A stretch of DNA of 58,274 nucleotides from Bacteroidales bacterium M8 (GTDB lineage: Bacteria > Bacteroidota > Bacteroidia > Bacteroidales > Muribaculaceae): positions 1 to 58,274 of the forward strand of contig LUJS01000026.1 in NCBI GenBank assembly GCA_001689495.1. The letters are read 5' to 3'. Made by a program: the position numbers and the translations under genes. Under the pieces are notes generated by a model. It made no database searches. It saw nothing but the letters and a program-made list of their open reading frames with translations, and was not told the origin of the DNA. Positions 52,600 through 58,274 of this stretch are shown one piece after another (the first letter of the stretch is position 1; the number at the start of each line of letters is the position of its first letter).

Positions 52600-53985
52600 A
52601 TGGACCAGACTCCTGAAAAGGACGAAGTGCTGATTGCCCGCAACAATGAAACCGGGCAGGTAGGCGCAGTCGTCGGACAAAACACCGACGGCACTCCCCA
52701 AGTGGCAGATGTAAAGTCAACGCCACTCAGTGAACTCATCAAGTTCAACAAAGGGCAGAACCCCCTCGAAGCGTTCATGTCAAACTTCATGCGGCAGGCC
52801 AAGAACCCGACGACATTCGGACTGTTCAAGCTCTCGACCGACCAGTATGACAAGATGGCAACCCCTATGGCGGAAATGCTCAACGACCCCGAAACCAACA
52901 AAGCCATGCTGGACAAATACAGGGTCAAGGCAGAGGCGACCGCAATCCGCCGCGCTCCCATCGACCCCAACAAGATTGACTGGGATGCCGTAGAGAAACA
53001 ATGGGGTATCAAGCGTGAACAGCTGGAGGAAAAAGGCGCGCTCCAGCAGATGATCTACAATCACAAATCACCGCAGCTTTTCACGCTCAAAAACAATGCC
53101 GACGGTAGCGGCGACGAAGCAAAGGCGCGCCTGTCAATCCGTACAAACGCCGACGGAACCTACTCGCTCATCCCTCATTTCGTGAAAAAGGAGCCTCAGC
53201 TCGACAAGCCTTTCAACGGCTACACGTTCACGGAAGAAGACAAGGAAGCCCTGCGCAAGACCGGAAATCTCGGCAAAGTCGTTGAAATCGCCGACCCCAA
53301 GACCGGCGAAATGGTCAAGAGCCTCGTGAGCATCGACAAGCTCACTAACGAAATTGACAGCATCCCGGTAAAGGACATCTACATCAAGCCCAAAGTGGCG
53401 AATATCGAGCTGTCGATGGACGACATCAGTCATCTCAAAACCGGCGCGCTCATTCCTAATCAGTACGTTGAGCTTCCCAACGGGCAGAAATTCTATGCCG
53501 ACCTCCAGTACAACGCCTCCAAGAACGACATCGCCTTCGTCAACTCCGGACTCTATAAGGAGAAAAACGAGCAGCTCCAGACAGAACGGGTCAAGCATGA
53601 CAACTGGCATGACGAGAGCGGCAATCCCAAACGGCTCTCAAAGTGGTACGACATTCCGCTCGACGAGCAGAAACAGGCGGCTTATCTCGCAGGGCAGAAA
53701 GTCTTTGTCGGCGAAACCAAAGACAAGCGGGGCAATGACTGCACAATCTACCTACAGTATGATCCCAAAGAGCGCAAGCCTCAGACCACATGGGTGTATC
53801 CCGACCGTGACAAGGTCGTAGGAGTAGCTGAAGAAAGCAAAACCCAGATGGCGGTCAACAACGACGGCAAGACAAACGAGGCAACAAAGAATGTCCAAGA
53901 CCCGCTGCAACGTGGGCAGACTACACCCAAAAACGAGGCGCAGCAACAGCAGCAGCGCAAGCCCAGAGGCCCCAAGCCGTCATAA
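52600..53985 (+). CDS. DUF3945/DUF4099 domain protein
   Basis: 461 residues. IDWDAVEKQWGIKREQLEEKG (about residues 126-146) is the DUF4099 start; the DUF3945 repeats follow (FTEEDKEALRKTGNLGKVVEI and MDDISHLKTGALIPN). The C-terminus is a Gln/Lys/Pro-rich disordered tail ending KPRGPKPS. Such proteins occur in nearly all CTnDOT-like elements next to a topoisomerase gene, as here; function unknown. A terminator (54066-54096) follows. Confidence 0.78.
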   Translation: MDQTPEKDEVLIARNNETGQVGAVVGQNTDGTPQVADVKSTPLSELIKFNKGQNPLEAFMSNFMRQAKNPTTFGLFKLSTDQYDKMATPMAEMLNDPETNKAMLDKYRVKAEATAIRRAPIDPNKIDWDAVEKQWGIKREQLEEKGALQQMIYNHKSPQLFTLKNNADGSGDEAKARLSIRTNADGTYSLIPHFVKKEPQLDKPFNGYTFTEEDKEALRKTGNLGKVVEIADPKTGEMVKSLVSIDKLTNEIDSIPVKDIYIKPKVANIELSMDDISHLKTGALIPNQYVELPNGQKFYADLQYNASKNDIAFVNSGLYKEKNEQLQTERVKHDNWHDESGNPKRLSKWYDIPLDEQKQAAYLAGQKVFVGETKDKRGNDCTIYLQYDPKERKPQTTWVYPDRDKVVGVAEESKTQMAVNNDGKTNEATKNVQDPLQRGQTTPKNEAQQQQQRKPRGPKPS

Positions 53986-54065
53986 ATCCCGCTGTCCACC
54001 ACTAAAACATCCACGTCCACAGTCAATCCCGACTGCGATTCACTGAAATAAACAAGCATCTCATC

Positions 54066-54096
54066 GACACAGAGAGGTGCGCGCCCTCTCCGTGTC
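54066..54096. terminator. Terminator after the DUF3945 gene
   Basis: GACACAGAGAGG pairs with CCTCTCCGTGTC (one mismatch) and is followed by TTTTC. A second leader motif, CACCACTTTATCCCC (54106-54120), follows just before the next gene. Confidence 0.6.
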
Positions 54097-54129
54097 TTTT
54101 CAAAACACCACTTTATCCCCACCCAAATT

Positions 54130-55701
54130 ATGACTACGTTAATAATCTGCGAGAAACATCGCATAGCAAAGGCTGTCGCCGGAGCGTTAAAGGCGACACG
54201 TAAGCTCCACTACGGAGTATTTACCAACGGAGAGATTACCGTTGCTTATGTCCGCAAGGACTTCATCACACTGACATCACTGGCTGATATGGCTGATGGC
54301 AAGCTGCCATTCGTGCCGTCAAAGTATAAAATGCGCGTCACTGATAAAGTGACCGACCGCAGACTCAAGCGTCTTGTGCGCAAGGCAAAAGAAATCGTGT
54401 TCGCATCTCCCGAGGGAGCCGGCGCACAGGCACGGTTCTTCAACCTATGCCGCCACTTCCGAGTAGGGCAGCCTACAAGCCGAATGTGGCTTACCCGACT
54501 TGACCGAAAAGCCATCAAAGTAATCTTCGCCAAGAGAGAAAAAGGGCGGACACTTCACGACCTCGCCCAGACTGGACTTGTCGCGCAGGGTATGGAACAG
54601 TTGTTCCAATACAATTTCAGTCGCGTACTCGACCGCTGGTATTACAACGACAAGTCGCTCTCCCGTCAGGAAGCCTCGGCAATGGGCTATCTCGGACTGC
54701 TCTCGATGATACGCGAAAGCATCATCGCCGGCAAACCCGAATACAGGATAGTTCTCAACGGCGGAAAATTTCCGCTGACATCGGAAAAAGGCTGGGAGAA
54801 AGAGGCGGACTGCGCCCACATTCTCGCCGCAGTCAAACCGGGAGATACAATAGAGGCAACCATGACGATAAAGGAAGTGAGCAATCCGTCGCTGTCGCCT
54901 TACACCATGCTCTCGCTCCAGATGGACGCCTTTGAAAATTTCGGCTTCATGCCGTCAAAGACCATCAACGTGGCGACACGCCTTTTTGAGAAAGGAATAA
55001 TCACATCGCCGTTCACAAACAATCCCAAATGGGGCATCGAAACGCTGCGCAATCTCCCTTTAAGAATCTCACGCGCGGAGCGCAAGCTCTATACTCTCAT
55101 CGCCGGGCGTATGGAGGCTGTGAAAGCCACTCTCGCAACGTATCAGGTTGCCAATTACTCCGTAGAGATAGCCGGCGTAAGATGCTCCTACGAGTGGATA
55201 TTGGATCAGCCCAAGCCTGAATACATCGGCTCCTCGAAACAGCAGTTTACGGTGAATACGGTTGGGGTGTGTCCGGTAAGCCCCGAGTGTGACATTGATT
55301 TCCGTTTCCCCGACACGCTCTACAACCTGTATCGTTTCAACAATAGCGGTACTTACTCCAACAAGCAGCTCCCTTACTTTCCGTTATCCCACGAGTGGGG
55401 TACGGTGCTCGAAGGGCTGGAGCGCAAAGGCTTCATCATGGTCAATGACGGCTACATAGGCTTCACCTCCGAAGGGCGGCGTCTTCTCATCGACATCGAG
55501 CCATACAACTTTGAAACCGAACTCATAGCCGATGTATTCAATCCCGTGTCAATCCTCCTCGGACACGCGAAAGGGCGCAAGCTCATGGCAAACTTCGAGG
55601 AATGGGTCACCGATACGGTCAACGACATCCTCAATTATGTGCCGAAAGACGGCGCAAATCTTGAGAAAATCGCTCCTGTTCAGGCGTTGCCCGAAAAATA
55701 G
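54130..55701 (+). CDS. Type IA topoisomerase-like protein without active site
   Basis: 523 residues. The N-terminus LIICEKHRIAKAVAGAL resembles the TOPRIM start of topoisomerase III (E8 of the EK pair is kept). FASPEGAGAQARFFNLC at about residues 91-107 stands where active enzymes have ATDPDREGE, so the acidic metal ligands are lost. SPYTMLSLQMDAFENFGFMPSKT and FEKGIITSPFTNNP align with the domain around the catalytic tyrosine (GLITYMRTDS in active enzymes), which is missing. CTnDOT elements carry a topoisomerase in this place; here it has probably become a DNA-binding or structural protein. Confidence 0.75.
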   Translation: MTTLIICEKHRIAKAVAGALKATRKLHYGVFTNGEITVAYVRKDFITLTSLADMADGKLPFVPSKYKMRVTDKVTDRRLKRLVRKAKEIVFASPEGAGAQARFFNLCRHFRVGQPTSRMWLTRLDRKAIKVIFAKREKGRTLHDLAQTGLVAQGMEQLFQYNFSRVLDRWYYNDKSLSRQEASAMGYLGLLSMIRESIIAGKPEYRIVLNGGKFPLTSEKGWEKEADCAHILAAVKPGDTIEATMTIKEVSNPSLSPYTMLSLQMDAFENFGFMPSKTINVATRLFEKGIITSPFTNNPKWGIETLRNLPLRISRAERKLYTLIAGRMEAVKATLATYQVANYSVEIAGVRCSYEWILDQPKPEYIGSSKQQFTVNTVGVCPVSPECDIDFRFPDTLYNLYRFNNSGTYSNKQLPYFPLSHEWGTVLEGLERKGFIMVNDGYIGFTSEGRRLLIDIEPYNFETELIADVFNPVSILLGHAKGRKLMANFEEWVTDTVNDILNYVPKDGANLEKIAPVQALPEK

Positions 55702-55796
55702 CCGCTGACACATAGCGTGTAATCCGATAAAAATCGCTAACTTTGCCACTGAATCGCAGTCATAAATTTTATTTTTGATTGTGGATTTAGTGGTGA

Positions 55797-55820
55797 GAAG
55801 GCGGGCGGGAACCCGCCTTC
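55797..55820. terminator. Terminator after the topoisomerase-like gene
   Basis: GAAGGCGGG pairs with CCCGCCTTC around a 6-nt loop and is followed by TTTTTT. The leader motif occurs on both sides: on the minus strand at 55795-55781 and on the plus strand at 55843-55855. Confidence 0.7.
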
Positions 55821-55890
55821 TTTTTTCAACCGATGTTCACAAATCCACTAAATCCGAAATACTATCGAAATTGTAGCAATAGACAAGGAT

Positions 55891-56151
55891 GTGCTTGACG
55901 CAATGTTTGAGCGCATGACTTACCTTCACAAAATGTTGTTTACGCTCTTTGAAAAGATGCGCAACAAAAACTCCGGCGATTGGCTTTCTCTTGAGGAAAC
56001 TTGCAAGATACTGAATGTTTCCGAGCGGAAAGTCCGTAATCTCCAATCAGGCGGTAGAATCGGTTTTGTAAAATACGGTAAGAAATGTAAATATAAAGCC
56101 GACGATGTATTTGCCTTGGTATTGAAAGGAGGTGTAAGCGACATTGAGTGA
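55891..56151 (+). CDS. HTH DNA-binding protein, excisionase-like (1)
   Basis: 86 residues read from GTG 55891. LSLEETCKILNVSERKVRNLQSGGRIG (about residues 32-58) is an excisionase-type winged helix and KYKADDVFALV the wing end. The reading frame is open upstream and would read IEIVAIDKD, like the MEIV start of related proteins, with ATC at 55864-55866 where ATG is expected. So the true start may be non-canonical, GTG at 55891, or ATG at 55903. The next gene overlaps it by 8 nt. Confidence 0.7.
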   Translation: MLDAMFERMTYLHKMLFTLFEKMRNKNSGDWLSLEETCKILNVSERKVRNLQSGGRIGFVKYGKKCKYKADDVFALVLKGGVSDIE

Positions 56152-56443
56152 CAGGATATATACTGACAAAGATGAATCGGTAAAACTTTTTTTCTCGCAA
56201 TGCAGACTTACTCTTGAAATGGCTGAACAGCTTGTAAGAGAGTATAAGCCCATGCTGAAGAACAAGAGGTTTATTACCGATGCTCAGCTCTCTGAAGACC
56301 TTAATATTTCCAGACGTACACTTCAGGACTATCGTGATAAAGGTCGTTTGGCTTTTTACCGTCTTGACGGCAAAATACTATATGACGAAAACGATGTTGA
56401 AGATTTCCTTTTAAGTACATATCGCCCGAAATTTGAGGACTGA
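56144..56443 (+). CDS. HTH DNA-binding protein, excisionase-like (2)
   Basis: 99 residues from a TTG start at 56144, with the strong ribosome-binding site AAAGGAGGT (56126-56134) upstream, rare for Bacteroidetes. A stop codon at 56135-56137 rules out a longer frame. FITDAQLSEDLNISRRTLQDYRDKGRL (about residues 43-69) is a winged HTH. Tandem excisionase-like genes next to the integrase fit Xis functions. Confidence 0.75.
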   Translation: MSDRIYTDKDESVKLFFSQCRLTLEMAEQLVREYKPMLKNKRFITDAQLSEDLNISRRTLQDYRDKGRLAFYRLDGKILYDENDVEDFLLSTYRPKFED

Positions 56444-56452
56444 TACAATAGA

Positions 56453-56489
56453 AAGACGGCAGCAGAAAGATACTCTCTGTTGCCGTCTT
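56453..56489. terminator. Bidirectional terminator between HTH gene and integrase
   Basis: AAGACGGCAGCAGA pairs with TCTGTTGCCGTCTT (one G-U), with A and T runs on the outer sides, between two convergent genes. Confidence 0.6.
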
Positions 56490-56507
56490 ATCTTATGTAT
56501 TGTCAAA

Positions 56508-57740
56508 TTAGCCTACATAGACTCCATTGAATTTAGTCCGCATTACCTCCATATCTTCCGATATGGTCTTATCTAAAAGTTTTGCGTAGATTTGAGTTGT
56601 TTTTATATCGCTGTGCCCGAGCATCTTTGAGATGGTTTCCAGCGGAACGTGGTTGTTGAGTGACATCGTGGCGAATGTATGGCGGGCGATGTGTGATGTG
56701 AGATGCTTTGAGATTTTTGCCAGATCTGCAATCTCTTTCAGATAGGCATTAACCTTTTGATTGGACATGACCGGCAGCACCACACCCTTTGCCAACACCG
56801 CAGGGTGTTTTTCATACTTGCACATTATTTTCCAAGGAATATCAAGCAGTGGAATGATACTCAGCTCGTCGGTTTTCTCACGGTTTTTGCGTATCCACAT
56901 CTTGCCGTCTGCTTCGGTGGATATATCCGAGCGTTTGAGTGTCTTGACGTCGATGAACGCAAGTCCGGTAAAGCAACAGAATACGAAAGTATCCCTTACA
57001 CTCTCTATGCGAGGAAAGGCTTTCAGGTCAAGAGCCATTATCCTTTGTAGTTCCGGCTCTGTGAGGAATGTGCGTTCCGATTTCGTGCGGCGGAAACGCT
57101 TTCCGGCAAACGGATCTTCGCTTATCCATTTGTTCGACATAGCATACTGAAGAACATTCTTCAGGTAGCGAAGATAGCGCACGGTCGTATTATTAGCACA
57201 CTCCTTGCTCATTCTAAGGAAATGCTCGAAATCCTGAATGAAACCTCGTGTCACATCTTTCACGGGAATATCCTTCTCTCCCCGGGTAAGAGCCATAAAT
57301 TCCTCAAGATAGGTTATGCAACGCTCCCAGCGGCTATATGTGGCATATCCCATATCGCCGCGCTCATATTCTTCCTTACGCTTGGCGTTGGACTCACGGA
57401 ATACATCGCAGAGCATCTTAGGCTTCTCCACCATTCCGAAATAGATATTCTTCATGATCTGCGGATTGATGTATTTGCCTTCGTTCATCAGACGGTTGTG
57501 TATCTCATAGAAACGAGAGCGCACCATTTCAAGGTATTTGTTCAACTCAATGTCGCGTCTTGAGCGTGCGTTGCTTTTCTGGGCGCGTTGGTCCCAGTTG
57601 TCGGGATGAACTTTGCGACCGATAGTGAACTCCGTCTTTTGTCCTTCGGTCGTGATCCGCGCGTACAGGGGATATTCCCCGTTTCCTGCGGAGCGTGGCT
57701 TTCTCGGGAAGAAAGTCAACGTGAAAAACGAATCTTTCAT
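56508..57740 (-). CDS. int: Tyrosine recombinase (ICE integrase)
   Basis: 410 residues. An N-terminal arm-binding domain (residues 1-95) precedes the core-binding SAM-like domain (about 115-215), and the catalytic domain has HIARHTFAT with His350 and Arg353, LGHSD with His376, and the nucleophile Tyr385. The first catalytic Arg is replaced (TGLAFID), as is known for IntDOT-type enzymes. The gene points away from the right end, with the candidate att core about 500 nt behind its start. It catalyses integration and excision of the element. Confidence 0.88.
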   Translation of the reverse strand: MKDSFFTLTFFPRKPRSAGNGEYPLYARITTEGQKTEFTIGRKVHPDNWDQRAQKSNARSRRDIELNKYLEMVRSRFYEIHNRLMNEGKYINPQIMKNIYFGMVEKPKMLCDVFRESNAKRKEEYERGDMGYATYSRWERCITYLEEFMALTRGEKDIPVKDVTRGFIQDFEHFLRMSKECANNTTVRYLRYLKNVLQYAMSNKWISEDPFAGKRFRRTKSERTFLTEPELQRIMALDLKAFPRIESVRDTFVFCCFTGLAFIDVKTLKRSDISTEADGKMWIRKNREKTDELSIIPLLDIPWKIMCKYEKHPAVLAKGVVLPVMSNQKVNAYLKEIADLAKISKHLTSHIARHTFATMSLNNHVPLETISKMLGHSDIKTTQIYAKLLDKTISEDMEVMRTKFNGVYVG

Positions 57741-57854
57741 AATGGTTGTGGGTTTAATGGTTACTTAAATATAATCATTTTCTCCCGGAATTACAATAGG
57801 ACAAAGACCATTATAAAGATATGAGAATGATAGGATAAGGCGTTTGTGCTAATC

Positions 57855-58144
57855 GTGAGTCATTCCAACTCTGCAACTCACGGCAATACTCCGAATAAGG
57901 CGGTACATTTTTTGTGAATAAAGGTTAAAATTGGCAGTACAAGTACCACAATGTTAAAAGTGTGTTAAAATCACAAAACCGTAGCCTTAAAAGTGGAGCC
58001 GAGAGGTGGAGCCATGAACCCTGAGCTTCTTCAATTATGTCGGCAAAACGCCGCAAAATGCTGATTGGCAGACGACTCACAGTGGTTGATATGCAATCGT
58101 GAGTCATTTGCCTCACGATGTGAGTGACTCACGCATAACTCACG
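57855..58144. repeat. Cluster of GTGAGTCA motifs (integrase arm-site candidates)
   Basis: Copies or near copies of GTGAGTCA, or its complement TGACTCAC, at 57855-57862 (+), 57875-57882 (-), 58073-58080 (-), 58099-58106 (+), 58125-58132 (-) and 58137-58144 (-). GTGAGTGACTCAC at 58120-58132 is palindromic. One more copy is at 321-328 near the left end. The gene-free stretch from 57741 to 58274 is otherwise featureless. Confidence 0.6.
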
Positions 58145-58191
58145 CTCACACTCCGAAAACCGCGTTATTCTGCCGGATAGGACAAAAAGAA

Positions 58192-58223
58192 AAACGCTGG
58201 AAATCAAGTGATTTTCAGCGTTT
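58192..58223. terminator. Hairpin next to the right attachment core
   Basis: AAACGCTGGAAATCA pairs with TGATTTTCAGCGTTT (one G-U), with a 2-nt loop, followed by TTTT-like sequence. It mirrors the hairpin at 199-227, which also lies about 20 nt before a copy of CTTGTGATCCG. Confidence 0.5.
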
Positions 58224-58244
58224 TGCGGTGGAAGTCCGGACTTC

Positions 58245-58255
58245 CTTGTGATCCG
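58245..58255. other. Putative right attachment core (attR candidate)
   Basis: CTTGTGATCCG, identical to 245-255, with related sequence before it (TTCAGCGTTTT). If both are recombination cores, the element between them is about 58.0 kb. DNA from 58256 onwards would then be the chromosome. Confidence 0.4.
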
Positions 58256-58274
58256 AGCGGGCTTTGTGAGAGTG

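Noticed and set aside
57925..58116. 63-codon minus-strand frame at the right end
   Set aside because: It overlaps the repeated GTGAGTCA motifs and has no leader or recognisable domain.

Overview
The window holds what looks like an almost complete integrative conjugative element (ICE) of the CTnDOT/CTn341 type from a gut Bacteroidales bacterium. The evidence is the full Bacteroidetes tra module (traA to traQ order, with DUF4141, DUF4133, DUF4134, DUF3408 and DUF3989 type proteins), the MobA/MobB/MobC set, PcfK/PcfJ, DUF1896, DUF3873 and DUF3945 proteins, and promoters of the Bacteroidetes TAnnTTTG type. I infer the order Bacteroidales only; the genus cannot be read from this sequence alone.

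Layout. 1-255: the tail of an ISL3/ISAon1-type transposase and a putative attachment core (probably outside or at the left end). 593-3946: a defence-like cassette (AAA ATPase, RloB, DUF2971 protein) lying between two 81-bp imperfect direct repeats. 3955-4526: a non-coding stretch that folds into long nested helices with G-U pairs, a strong candidate for a structured RNA. 4593-7478: small membrane protein, PcfK, PcfJ and short ICE proteins. 7733-8383: a cargo Dph6/DUF71-like ATP pyrophosphatase. 8607-22076 (minus): lysozyme, traQ back to traA, plus a 40-aa membrane protein and a frameshifted small gene upstream of traA. 22077-22962: the divergent intergenic region with four tandem 10-bp repeats, likely including oriT. 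22963-32853 (plus): mobA, a frameshifted mobB relaxase, mobC coupling protein, DUF1896 and a 1904-aa methylase-helicase.

33078-47921 is cargo. A minus-strand operon encodes a HAD phosphatase, an HD hydrolase, two sirtuin-like proteins, a GNAT, a P1B-type metal ATPase and a stand-alone HMA metallochaperone. Plus-strand genes encode phosphatidylserine decarboxylase, a Fur-family regulator, an MBL hydrolase, a His-tailed outer-membrane receptor, and a TolC/HlyD/MFS efflux set. Five promoters in this block carry the same 15-bp palindrome (consensus TGCAAAYRGKTTGCA) exactly 12 nt upstream of a TAnnTTTG box. This reads as one metal regulon controlled by the Fur-like protein, and it may extend into the sirtuin genes. 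It is the most interesting signal in the window.

48299-50141 holds two surface or secreted proteins (DUF2807, DUF4421). 50200-57740 is the ICE control and integration end: a degenerate NtrC-like response regulator, a long leader with mutually exclusive hairpins and an 8-codon leader peptide, a small membrane protein, HTH proteins, a DUF3945 protein, a topoisomerase-like protein lacking its active site, and a tyrosine recombinase. The right end (57855-58255) carries repeated GTGAGTCA motifs, probable integrase arm sites, and a second copy of the putative attachment core.
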